From Riptortus pedestris (Eukaryota; Arthropoda; Insecta; Hemiptera; Alydidae), in contig CM032228.1 in assembly GCA_019009955.1 (NCBI GenBank), forward strand, positions 204,581,001 through 204,645,000: 64,000 bases of DNA. The letters are read 5' to 3'. A program made the position numbers and the translations under genes. The notes beneath the pieces were generated by a model. The model was not told the origin of the DNA. It made no database searches and saw only the letters and a program-made list of their open reading frames with translations. This document shows positions 46,501-57,760 of this stretch, in pieces. How positions within the stretch are numbered: the stretch's first letter is position 1; each line of letters opens with the position of its first letter.

Positions 46501-46975
46501 ATAAAAAAAAATAAATAAAAAATAATACCCTCATGGATATGTAACTGTCATCGAATGTTTAGAGACATTTAAATGTTTATAGCAGGATAAGATGGCCAAT
46601 GGCAGCCAAACTCCCAAATTTTTCCTTTCCTTCCTTTTCATTATTTAGCCCGTTATGTTCTATGAATCTTTAATTAAGTTATTTGTAAATGTAATACATG
46701 TTTAGTTATAAATTATTTGTTATAAGAGCCGCTCGTAATGTCCTTTGTAAATATATATATGTATATTATAAATGTACACAAAATAAGGAAAAAGATCGTA
46801 AATATATATATTTAATCTCTGTGTACGTTGTGTATTTATGATTTCAGAATGTTATGAATTTTGAATTTTAACATAGGTTGGTTTTGTACCTTTGTTTTTG
46901 TTTTTAGAAATTTGTTAATTGTTTACACCAACTGATGACCAAATAATATAAATAAAATACGTTGTTATCCCCTAT
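43598..46975 (+). other. Probable long AU-rich 3' UTR of the PKA gene with alternative poly(A) signals
   Basis: Downstream of the stop there is about 3.4 kb without an ORF or recognisable interspersed repeat. AATAAA hexamers on the + strand lie at 44409-44414, 44625-44630 and 46951-46956; the last is followed by GT-rich sequence and a T run near 46986. Pumilio-type octamers (TGTANATA) occur at 44296-44303, 45937-45944 and 46746-46753. The 3' end is inferred: a shorter form ending near 44.43 or 44.65 kb is equally possible. Confidence 0.4.
46951..46956 (+). terminator. Candidate distal polyadenylation signal of the PKA gene
   Basis: AATAAA followed within about 10-20 bases by GTTGTTATCC and shortly afterwards by a T-rich tract (46986-47002). 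Repeats resume only beyond 49.3 kb. Proximal alternatives are at 44409 and 44625. Confidence 0.35.
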
Positions 46976-49318
46976 TTAAAACTGACTTTTTTTTTTTTTT
47001 TACCACCTATCCTTGCAGTAAATTCGTCCAAAGAGGCAAGGCTGTTTTATTAGTAGCATTTTCCCAAGACTTGGAAACATCCCAGTCTCCCCGTCCTTGA
47101 ATTTAGAATACAAAGACGGCATATTAGCCTTGCGTATTTTTGGAAACACTTTATCATAGTTGTTTATTTTTATGTCTGTGTTATTATAGGAAGGATTACA
47201 AATATATCAAAAAGTCATTAACTTTATATACATATAGAAAAAAAAAGTAAACTATGATTTTAAACTAATGTGTTCCATAAGACAAATTAGATATAGTTAT
47301 CAAACAATTATTGGATTAAATATGCTTTCAGTTTAGCACATTAAGTAAGGGAATTATAATAAAGACTTATTATCTGACAATTTATTCGAGACAACAAGAT
47401 AACCATTCATCTTTAATAAAAAATACAAATAGAACTCTATCTAATGCTCCATAATTCATAATTTTCTGACAAAGTGCATATAGGATTAAAATACTCATAT
47501 TTGCACAAACATTCAATTGTGGGATATATTAAAAAAAATGTATGCATTTATTGAGGTCTGCAAGAGAGTTGAAATCATACAAGTGGTCAATTTACCCCAC
47601 ATAACAAAATACAATTCTTAATATACTCCTTGGTGTTTAGCTTATATAAATCTGCTATAACAGAGGCAGATGCCAGATATTTTTAAGTCAATCAAGTTCT
47701 AGAAATCTCTATCAAATTTATTTTGGTATGTTTGCTTATTAATCAACAACTTCATGTGCTCATGTACACACATTAGCATTTATTATCATTACAATCATAT
47801 AACTCACAAAAAATTTACCCAAACTACTTTCTTCATTCATCATTATATAATTTAAAATTAATTTTTAGAAAAAACACACACACACATACATACATATGTA
47901 TGCACACAAGCATGCTATGAAGGTTTTGTTATAAACCTTGCTACTTCCTCTCCAAAAAATATTCCATATAGTAATTAAAAACTCATTTAAATAAGGAAAC
48001 CAAAAATAATAATACATCTATACTATCATTGTTTTGATGGCCAACTGCTCCTCAAAAAGCCATTGAATATAATAATAGTCAGTTGGGTAGGTTATTATCA
48101 TATTTATAAAACTGTTAATGATATTTCAAGTCTCAATATCTTGAACGTCCGTCATTCAGGAATAACTAATTAATGACTTTCAGGTTAGGTACGGTACGTT
48201 ACAAATATTACTTATATATTTTTTCCTATAGTTGCTTATAATCCCTTAAACTGTGAGATTTAATTTCAGTGATATATATAGAATGTAATTGATTATCAAC
48301 ATGACATTGGGTGTTGAAAAAAAACTTTTTTTTTTTTAAATAGGCCATACGTTTTTTTTTTATTACAACTCAATGTGACTGATAAGCACACTTTAAAAAC
48401 CCTGAAAATAGAAGAATTCTGTCATTAATCTCAATCATTTATAATGTTTCAATATGGATATCTTGAATAAAAGGTTTAATTTAACATTTCAAAACTGATT
48501 TAATCAGTTTATTAAAAATAACGAGAAAAGTAAAAAGAATACCTTCTTTTAATTATAAAGGTCTCTGCTTTTCAAATCCGGTTAATGTTCAAGGAGTTTC
48601 AAATTAGAGAATTCAAAATACTAGTAGACATACTTGCCCATTTTCTTCTGATTTTTTTTTAATTAGTAAAAGTCAAGACTCTACAATAGATATACATCCG
48701 TGAAGAGTTAATTATGCATAAGAAAATCCATTATGCAAAAGCTCCATTTCCAAAATAATGTGCAGATGAGGAGTTCAGCATAAATAACTGTTTACCATTC
48801 CAAAAACACAGTCTTTTATTTGATTAAACAATTAAACTTTGTTTAGTCTAATAATAAGAGTTATCATTATGAAAGCCAATTATGAAAGGACTTTTTGTGT
48901 TGTGCCCCCTCCGCCCCCATGCCCATACCAATATCTATAATCACCTTTTCAACCATTAATCCATAATTCCATTTTCTACTAATGTTTTAAAATATTAGAG
49001 ATATTTAGTTCTTTTTGTATCCCTGATTAACTATCTACTGTTGATTGTCAATACCCTCTCTTCATGATCAATTGAACTCGTTCTTTCTCTTTAGGCCAAA
49101 AGCTTGAATAAGTTGAATTAAATCAAAAGCCCATCTCTCAGGAATGGTGATGACAACTCACTTTTTTATTATCTATTCCTCTCTGAATAGGAATCTTACT
49201 TATGCAAACACAACATGAAATTTAACCTGGACATTAGATGCTTAGTGACATAATAGGTTCAAATAAACTTGTGATGAGCATGTGTGGGCGGGGGGGGGGG
49301 GGCAAGGGATTTAAAAAA
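46976..49318. other. Gene-free DNA downstream of the PKA gene
   Basis: AT-rich, with a CA-type microsatellite (47874-47895) and a G run (49288-49301). No repeat family recognised until 49319. Confidence 0.5.
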
Positions 49319-49987
49319 GTTATCATGCAGGGGCTGCTTTAACTAAACAGATTTCCCAGGTGCGTCATGTATTTTCATTTATCTCAAAACGTAAACGTTC
49401 AATGAAAACATTATTTGGTATTTGGGCTTCAAATAAAATGCTTCATAATATAACAGATTATAGTTAATATGACATGAGTAGGAATGAGGATTTACTGAAG
49501 GGCGAAAACTTAAAAAAAAAAAATCAAATATCTCCGTTAATATTAAAGATAGAGAACGGAAGATAGAGATTAAATGTATATAACGGTATTTATTGTACAT
49601 TTTATTTGCAATAAAATTGATTCTATACAATTTTTTGATCTGACGTATAATAACGATAATATTTCGAATTTTCGCCCCTCTTTGGGCCTTCCCGCTCCCC
49701 TCCCACTTGTTCGATTTCAACCATTAACGAACTGGACGCTTAGTTTTGTATGAAACGCTGATATATCGAGTTTCGTTACGATCAAATAAGAATTACGACC
49801 GCTAGAGCAGTAACAGACAATGTATAAATAAATAAATAATATAAATATATATGTATATATCATTTTGAACGGACCTCATGTTCGTCATCTCCTAGCAGGA
49901 TCGATGGACATTTGAGGAAATTTTTTGAAAATCGCGTCATGAGTACGACCTCAATAGCTGATTTACCTTAAGGGAAATCTGCTAAAA
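49319..49987 (+). mobile_element. AT-core family, complete copy beside the PKA gene's 3' side
   Basis: Left end CATGCAGGGGCTGC, sub-terminal AAACAGATTTCCC, right end GGGAAATCTGCTAAAA at 49987. The core is a short AT-rich stretch (about 49820-49861). It is the first recognisable interspersed repeat after the PKA gene. Confidence 0.75.
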
Positions 49988-49992
49988 TGGTT

Positions 49993-49997
<5 letters not shown>

Positions 49998-50042
<45 letters not shown>
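49998..50042. repeat. Poly(T) tract, about 43 bases
   Basis: An unbroken T run starting 11 bases after the CTAAAA end of the 49319-49987 AT-core copy. It may be an A-tail of an unrecognised minus-strand retroposon, but no element is identified to its right. Confidence 0.85.
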
Positions 50043-50043
<1 letters not shown>

Positions 50044-50337
50044 GTGAAAAGAGGCCACCATATTTTTATTCGGCATTATTCTGGTGGACATTTTTGTATG
50101 AGTCTATGTAAAAATTAATCGATATAAGTCGATTTCTATTCGAAACCAAATTTAACGGTGCATGTGAAAAGTATCTTAACGAAATATTACTCTCCGTTTT
50201 ATAGTTTTCATATGTTTTATCAGAATTTAATAGCAATAGACGGCGTTGAATACGCCCTACCAGACTCCTGAGAACTCTGAAGATGGGTTAAATTCATTAA
50301 TTTGAAATTTGATGTAAAATGTTTTTTTTTTTTTTTT

Positions 50338-50538
50338 TTTAACGCCCACTTTTTGCAACTATAGTTAATTGGGACGGGTTTCTACCTATTACCACCTTTT
50401 TCTAGCTAGGGTGGGAACAAGGATTTTATTTAATGAGTTCGTCACTAAATAAATTCCTATTTGCCCAGGCGAGAATTGAACTACCCACTCTAGGTTTACT
50501 ATATGAGATTAAGATCTACGCCTTAACTCACATGGCAC
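50338..50538 (-). repeat. SINE family 1, copy 12, nearly complete
   Basis: Runs from AACGCCCACTTTTTGCAAC to CCTTAACTCACATGGCAC with every block, and is flanked at the tail end by a T run (50322-50340; poly(A) on its own strand). The frame at 50433-50708 is a chance reading. Confidence 0.65.
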
Positions 50539-50649
50539 AACAATTTTATTGTATGGACTTAATTGCTTGTCTGTTTTCATATAAGCGAAACCTATTTAAT
50601 TTTTTTTTTTGTGTAAAGTTTAATTTTCATGTTCTTATTTACATTTTAG

Positions 50650-50651
<2 letters not shown>

Positions 50652-50699
<48 letters not shown>
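50652..50699. repeat. (AT)n microsatellite outside the AT-core family
   Basis: About 48 bp of AT dinucleotides; the flanks (TTACATTTTAGTATG and GTATATAAAAATG) do not match the AT-core element, so this one is independent. Confidence 0.9.
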
Positions 50700-50701
<2 letters not shown>

Positions 50702-51198
50702 TATATAAAAATGTTAAATGTTTTGACAAAATGCACATATAATGCAAACATGCATGGGTTGTGCAGAAAATAAAATCCCCCCACATAGGGTTACTATGTA
50801 GGGGAAATACATAAAAACGAAACGTATTCTGTGAGCTCTAAAGAATACTTTTTTCTTAGTAATCTTGGATGAGTTTCTTTTCATTAAAGGGTTTTAAATA
50901 TCTACTTCAATATAATGCTTTATATATATATATTGACTGTTTATGTTTGAGTTGTATAATTTGAAATTGTTGTACACTATATAAATAATTAAAATATTCA
51001 GGAATGAAGTAAGAATACATATATGTGTAATGTTTGAAGGAAATTCAAGAAAACTAATCTTCTTAAAATATGGAGCAAGGGCCACTAATTTAGTCTTGGG
51101 CATTTGATCCAGTATACTCTTGTTGACCTCAAATCTGTTTCTGGAACTCATGTTATATCAAGTGTAATTTATACCATTTTTTTTTTAATGTTTTATTG

Positions 51199-51420
51199 TA
51201 TTTTTACTTCCTCGTACGAATTAAAGGAAGTATTTATTGTAATCGCGAAAAAGTCTGGAGAAATTTCTGTTTTTGCTATTACTAACCCATTTAGATTAGT
51301 GAAATATATTCGTATCTCTTGTAATTCAAAAATAACTAGCGTTGCAATGTTGACATTTAGTATACTGTTGGAATGCCTCGTTGTGCGCCTCCTCTTTTAA
51401 TTGCAAACATTATAATTTTG
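51199..51420 (+). repeat. Same unnamed hairpin-ended repeat, copy 2
   Basis: TTTTTACTTCCTCGTACGAA, AAAGGAAGTATTTATTGTAA, TCGCGAAAAAGTC and GTATCTCTTGTAATTCAAAA correspond in order to copy 1. The 98-codon frame across it is chance. Confidence 0.45.
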
Positions 51421-52827
51421 AAAACATTTTTAAGGAATTGAAAAGAAATGATACTGAGCGACATCGCCTAGTTGCGGAGCTTACCAAATAAATAAATAAA
51501 TTGTTTTTATTGCAATCGGGTAATTAGTGGGGTGGGTAAGGAATGTAAATTTCTCCCTTCTTATTAGAGAAGATTTGTAAGGTCCTTTTTTTTATTATAA
51601 AAGATATCTTTGAATTGTGTTCTACGGCTTTTTTTAATCCGAAGAGTTGGTACGGAGATGTGACTTTTTTTTAGTCAAACTTGTTCTGGTGATTCTGCGT
51701 CAAATCCACATTTCCATTGCTTCAAATCTAGTACATTCCCTTTTTTGAAGAGTGTTACTTTCACAAAGACTTAGCAGACATTTTTTTGGTATTCATATTT
51801 ATATGCATATTAGTTAAAATACTCCCTTTGCTTTGTAAGGTTTCTTTAGCAAGAGTTCTTCTATGGGCTTCAGCTCTACTATCATGGTCTTCAGCAATGA
51901 TCCTTCCTTGATTACCAAAACTCCTACACTTTTTCCAGTACGTCTCCAATTCTGATACTTGCCTTTTATTGGCTTTATTTCTTCTCTACTGCCAAATCGT
52001 TTGCTTTATGTGCGTTTAACTTAAGTTTAAACTGACCTAGGGCATCCTTAGTACTTGGAGCATACGAATCAATTTAAGGCGGTCGAGCTTAATTTACACG
52101 TGCTACGTAACTGATTCCCAATATCAGTGATCGATGACGTACAAACTAACCTAGTTTCTTGTCGACATGATTCTAAGCAGATATACATAGAAAACCGTTT
52201 ATTAAAAAAAAAAAAATCATTTTACCCTTTTATACAACGTCATTTTCACTTTAATGTAATAATATCAAGGTTTGAATGTAGCTGTAAGTATTAAAAAAAG
52301 AATACCTAAGAGTAAATGAATATTTGCATTTCGATGAAATTCAGTTGAATTTTATTCAAGCCAATTGTGATGACTTCGGCAACACCAACTTCATTAGAAT
52401 AGTTGGCAATGCCAAATGAAAATTTTGTCCTCTTACATAATTTTAAAGTCGCTTATAAATATTTAAGGAAGCAGTTTTGATTATTTTATATTTTTAAGGA
52501 ATGAAGTTGAAATGAATTGAAAATATTTTTGCATCACTGTATTCATAAATCGGTCGAAGATTTGAAATGCCCATATGACGTAGTTTTGTCCTTTCAGAAG
52601 AGTTTTAAGGTTTAAAAATTTAGTACATACTTTCGAATATTTTTTGTCTTAAAAAATGAAGTTCAAATGAAATTAATACAAATAAAAAAAGGTTTATCAC
52701 TTAATGACGATACCAACAGTTGACTAGTCAAATGAGGATTCAAGCCACCAAAAAAACTTTTTCTTTTGATCCTATTGTCATACCTGGCAGAACATAGTCC
52801 AATGTATATTGGAATATTATTATTAAA
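51421..52827. other. Mostly gene-free, with one coding-like minus-strand frame
   Basis: The frame at 51761-51949 (minus) reads ETYWKKCRSFGNQGRIIAED and continues in Lys/Glu-rich sequence, a more protein-like composition than neighbouring frames. I recognise no family and no splice signals delimiting it with confidence. It could be a fragment of a gene or retrocopy. Confidence 0.3.
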
Positions 52828-53016
52828 TTATTTATTAATGTCCACTTTTTGCAACTAAGGCTAATTGGGACGGGTTATCTACAGGTTACCATCCTTTTCT
52901 AGCCAGGGTGACACTCAGGATTTTATTTAATGAATTCCGTCACTAAATAAATTCCTTTGTCCAGTCGGGAATTGAACTCGCCACTCTAGGTTTACCATGT
53001 GAGATTAAAGCTCATA
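52828..53016 (-). repeat. SINE family 1, copy 13, nearly complete
   Basis: ATTTATTAATGTCCAC, GCTAATTGGGACGGGTTATC, CTTTTCTAGCCAGGG and GGGAATTGAACTCGCCACTC. One of the best preserved copies. Confidence 0.7.
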
Positions 53017-53825
53017 ATTAAAATTAAAAGATTATATTGCAATAGTTATAGGATTTCAGTAAGCTTTAAAAACTGTAAATATGAATTAACTTGTCATTAT
53101 GAATTCACTCGTAACATATGCTTCTCTATACGAAAGTAAAATTGTCAAATGATAAGGCAAGAAGAAGTCGAAGAAAAACTTATTTTCCGAGATGAATATG
53201 GTTGATTGAGGTAATGGTTTACCATGTCAAATGACGCCATCAAAGGCAGTAATAACTTCCCCTGTGGTTATATGACGTCATTAGAGTGTTTGCCCATGTC
53301 AAATGAGCATGAGAACTCTAAATTAGTGGCCGTTGGCCCTCTCTTGCCCTCCTTGTGACCTCATGTCTATTTCTAGTACTCATTTCAATTTAACCTATGC
53401 CATTTTATCTATTTTTTTGAGGCGCATGGATATGATTTTTAAACCATGCAATGTTTTATCGAAAGACATATATGTTTCTATGTAATTAACAGTTGCAAAG
53501 TTACGTGTAGGACGCATATTAACTTGGGTATCTTGCATTTTGTCTTCAGGTAATCATATCCCTTCCTTATGTCCTTGAACGCATTCAGAGCATTAACGAA
53601 CTTAATGTTCCTTAGTGGTTAATGGCTTAAATATTATATAGTTTATGGCTTAGTAACTTGCTGGAATCGGCTCAGGAAGAAAAATGTAAAAGCCTAAATT
53701 TTCTCCTTATTTTGCGTTTGATTGAAAAATAGCTGTAACTCATCTTGTTGTAAAACGAAAGTCTAACAATTGTTTTCCTATATATATTTTTATTATCTCT
53801 AATATTAAAGGCGAGTTCAAGTTTC

Positions 53826-53972
53826 GTATGGGCAATAGGAATTTATTTAGTGGCGAACTCATTAAATAAAATCCTTAGTCCCACTCTGGCTAGAAGAAAG
53901 TGGTAACATATAAGATGACAGTCCCAATTAGCCGTAGTTGCAAAAGGTGGACGTAAATAAATAAAAATAATA
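53826..53972 (+). repeat. SINE family 1, copy 14 (body and tail)
   Basis: GGGCAATAGGAATTTATTTA, TCATTAAATAAAATCCTTAG, CAATTAGCCGTAGTTGC and a TAAATAAATAAA tail. Confidence 0.65.
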
Positions 53973-54905
53973 TTAAAGCTGTTGTTCGTGTTTTAGTTTA
54001 TTCAGTCTCCCTCCTATTCATGTCATTTTAATATTAATACAATTTATCTCAAAAATATTGGGTAACATTTCTAATCTTGATCATTAGGGTCTTACTATGG
54101 GAGAACTTGAGGGGATAACGTTGTCTGTAAAAGAATGACTTACTGATGTTGTCTTTAGTGATTTTTTTCTTGTTGTTGGGAATCCTACTTTGTTTCGGCT
54201 ACCGTAGCTATTATGTGATGTCTGGTGGCTTAGGTCATGTTCAACACAATAGTTTCGCTCGCATCTGAATACAATTTTCCTATTTCGAATCCTAGGAGTG
54301 CCAGAGTAAGTTCTATGCTCGTTCCTATCTTGTGGTTCCTACTTAGCCACTTGGTTATTGATTATTGCTTAATATTCTTTTATTATTGTGTATTCCACAA
54401 AATCGGCAGGGTCCAATATGACAGGGACAATATGATCATACGTATATGTTGTACGTATGAGTGGGCAAGGGTTGCCATGTAAATGCTAGTTATTTTCTTA
54501 ACATTCTTGTTATCATTCAATTACCACTAGTAAGATACAAATTTGAGATCTTGGCTACTTTTCTGTGCGATAGCTTCTGAAACGAATCAACAATGACTTT
54601 GATGGTTTATTTCGTGTATTTACTTATTTGAAACAAACTATTCATGTAGCAAATTTCTGCCACCAACCATTGTACCATTGAAATATTCGTCTATATGTTA
54701 TGCCATTCAGGTAGACTGTTATTTTTTTGCAAGCATTTATAAATGTTTCACTCATGAGCCTTCTCCTTTATAAACTATATATGGTATTTACAGATCCATG
54801 GAATTGTGGCCACATCATGTTATTTTTACAGTTTTATAAAGGCCTGCTTTTAATGACTTCCACGTGGGTTTTAACAAAACTATTAAAACAATGACTATAA
54901 CGAAC

Positions 54906-55108
54906 CTGAGGTTTGTCATGTGAGTTTTAAGACGGAGGTATTAATCAACTGGGTAAACCTAGAGCCACGACTTTTATTCCCATGGGGCAAATAGGACTCA
55001 GAAACTCACTAAATAGAATCTTAAGCCCCACCCTGGCTGGAAAAGTGTGGTAACTTGTAGTTAGTCTGTCCTGATCTGGCTCAGTAGTAAAGTGGAGGTT
55101 AGTAAATA
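54906..55108 (+). repeat. SINE family 1, copy 15, nearly complete
   Basis: CATGTGAGTTTTAAGACGG (head), CACTAAATAGAATCTTAAG, CCCCACCCTGGCTGG and GTTAGTAAATAATTAATGA tail. Box B is decayed. Confidence 0.6.
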
Positions 55109-56166
55109 ATTAATGACTATGACCAAGTAAATATGGCGAAGACACTATTGTCTCTTTCTCGGGAGAAGTGTAAAGCTATGTAACTAGAATTCGAATGGTA
55201 TCATATAATCGAAAGTCATATTTGTTTTATCGGAATATAATTCAATATTAATTTATTTCATATCCAAGTCTATGCAATGTTTTTGAAAATTCTTATTCTG
55301 CTTTAAATGTTCACCTATGGAATAGTTAAAAAACAATTGTAATGTTCTTTAATTTGTTATAGAAAGATATTCGGGGAGGGGGCGTTGTGAGAATTGAAAG
55401 AGATTTTTGTGTTTTTTGATTTTCAATTGGGAGTGTATGGTAAGAGCTCCATTATCACAGGAAAGAGGAAAAACGCCTGATAATGTAATGGAGCTAATTG
55501 TTACTTTTCCCACTCAAGTTGTCTGCATCTTCAGAGTTCTGAGACTGAGATGATAAAAATAAGTACTCAGAATTAATATAATATTTAATTAGTAAAAAAT
55601 TAATAGTAAAATTCTTTATGATAAAAATAATAAGGAAATGGACGTAATTTTCCATGACGTTGGATCTACTTGAGATCATCTCTCATTTTCCTTTGATTTC
55701 TTTAATAGAAAAGTATTCACCATGGTTGGTATTGAATGCGATTTTATGGCCTTGTTAATGAGACCCGTGTCATAATTGAGATTGATGGCAGACTTCTTAT
55801 CAGTAATCAAGTATCGTTTTACAGTTGTATTACTGTGTATTTTACCTCAATACAAACATTTTACTATTAAATTTTCAACGAGTTAAATGAAAGGAGAAAT
55901 TGTTACTACACTTTTGATATAGCTGTGGTTTTTGTACATAGGTTGGTTATTTATATCTGCAGTTAAAAAATATATTCATAATCTCCCCTAATTACATACA
56001 TTTTTCTTTCTGTAAAATAAGCGGTTGATTTAGCCGATGTTTTCCGTGTTCACCAAAAAAAGAGTTGGGCTTGCCGAATTCTATTCGTGAGACAAGTCGA
56101 ATTTTCTTTTCGAGTAATGTGAAAACCATTCTTGTGCGGTCCAGACTGCAAGTACTTTATCTCTTA
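55109..56166. other. Gene-free AT-rich DNA
   Basis: No motif or repeat recognised. Confidence 0.5.
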
Positions 56167-57298
56167 CTAGCTCAGATACCCGGCTTCGCCCGGGAATTCA
56201 TTTGAGGCTGAATGGTGATGGTATTTTATAGCAGGCTTTACATTGCACAATATTTTGACATTTACCCGTCCCAGTGTTTAGGATTGATACCCGTCGTTGC
56301 CGTGGATTTGCTAATAATAGAATATTTGTTCGATAAGGCTTCACTGTCTTCGATATTTTTACATTTCCCGTCTCTTATACATGTAAAAACGGTAAATTTT
56401 TATTTCAGGCCTTCCTTATAACCCTCTCCCGTTCGAACCTAAAAATTTTAATATAACTTATAATCATGGAAGAATTAATGCTAATTGACATACCGAGCTT
56501 TGTTAAGTTCGTTAGTGCCCAATAAAATTGTTGGATCCCGCTAAAGTTTTAACGTATATCTCATTTATACTTAGGTATACGACAAAAGTGTAATAACAAA
56601 AGTTACTCCAAATAACAAAATAAACAACTTTTGTTATGTTTATATTTGCGGAAAAACCAATAGGAAACGAAATATCACTATTTTTAATTTCAGGCCTCCC
56701 TTATAACCCCCACTCCTGCCCGTCCCTAGAAATGTTGGTACAGCTTATTACAATGAAGGCGTTAGTACTAATTCATATACCGAGTTTGGTTTAATTCGGT
56801 TGAGTCTTTAGTGCCAAATAAAATTGTGGGCTTCCGCTATAGTTTGTAGCGTATAACTCATTTATACTTCCGTATACGGCAAAAGTGCATATAACAAAAG
56901 TTACTCTAAATTACAAAATAAACAACTTTTGTTATGTGCATATTTGCTGAGAAAGCAATAGGAAACGAAATATCGCTATTTTTAATTTCAGGCCTCCCTT
57001 ATAACCCCCACTCCTGTTCGTCTCAGAGGATATTAATATAGCCTAAAGTCTAAGTTGGGCTAGTAGTAATATACATACCAAGTTTCATAAAATTCGGTTC
57101 AGCCGTTTATGCGTGAAAAGGTAACAAACAAACAAACAAATAAACAAACAAACAAACAAACAAACAAACAAACAAACAGACACCAAAGAAACAAAATGCA
57201 GTTATGGTGTCTATGACATGTGAAACGAAAAGTTATCGTGAAATTTCGCGAAAAAAATCAATGTACAGACAGAGGTTACAATTTTATATATATATAGA
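56167..57298 (-). mobile_element. Canonical non-autonomous Helitron
   Basis: Read on the minus strand, the element begins TCTATATATATAAAA after an A (57299) and ends with a GC-rich hairpin (CCCGGGCGAAGCCGGG) followed by TATCTGAGCTAG and then T (56166). These are the A|TC...CTRR|T termini of Helitrons, with no target duplication. The interior holds three tandem units of about 285-298 bp, each starting CAGGCC(T/C)TCC on the + strand, at 56406, 56691 and 56989. A (CAAA)n tract lies at 57127-57177. No Rep/helicase ORF is present. The short frame at 56212-56421 is chance reading of repeat. Confidence 0.85.
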
Positions 57299-57643
57299 TT
57301 TGAACGCACACGAAGTTCTTCCCGTAGCTTTTCTTGATCCTCGATCAAGCTCGAAGGGTAAGAGTTATTTTCCTCAATAGTAATACTGGTTAAAAATGGT
57401 CAAATCTAGCCATTGACACAACCTGATCATTGCTTCCGACTTCCAAGTAGAAAAGTTGGCAGTTGGATAACGAAAAACAGAGGCTTCGCCTTTTAGTTTA
57501 GCCAATCCAGCGAAGAGGTCCACGAAATTTTGCACAGATCCTATATTTGAGGGACGTACTGTTGGGTAAAAATCGATACTAGCATGGTGGTTACTAGTCT
57601 ACCGTGAATCTCAAGAATGATTTGGACTCAGCTTTAATGAGGC

Positions 57644-57760
57644 TTTTAGCAGATTTCCCTTAAGGTACTCATGACGCGATTTTCGAAAAATTTCTTCAAA
57701 TGTCCATCGATCCTACCTAGGAGATGACGAAAATGAGGCCCGTTCAAAAGTATATATATT
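57644..57760 (-). mobile_element. AT-core family, minus-strand 3'-end fragment
   Basis: TTTTAGCAGATTTCCCTTAAGG then GACGCGATTTTCGAAAAATTTC, CATCGATCCTACC and GAGATGACGAAAATGAGG; it is truncated at about the AT core (57753-57762). Confidence 0.65.

Noticed and set aside
50433..50708. 91-codon plus frame with Ile/Tyr repeats
   Set aside because: Reads through a SINE and an (AT)n tract.
57127..57177. CRISPR-like short regular repeat
   Set aside because: It is a simple (CAAA)n tract inside a Helitron, with no spacers; the organism is eukaryotic.
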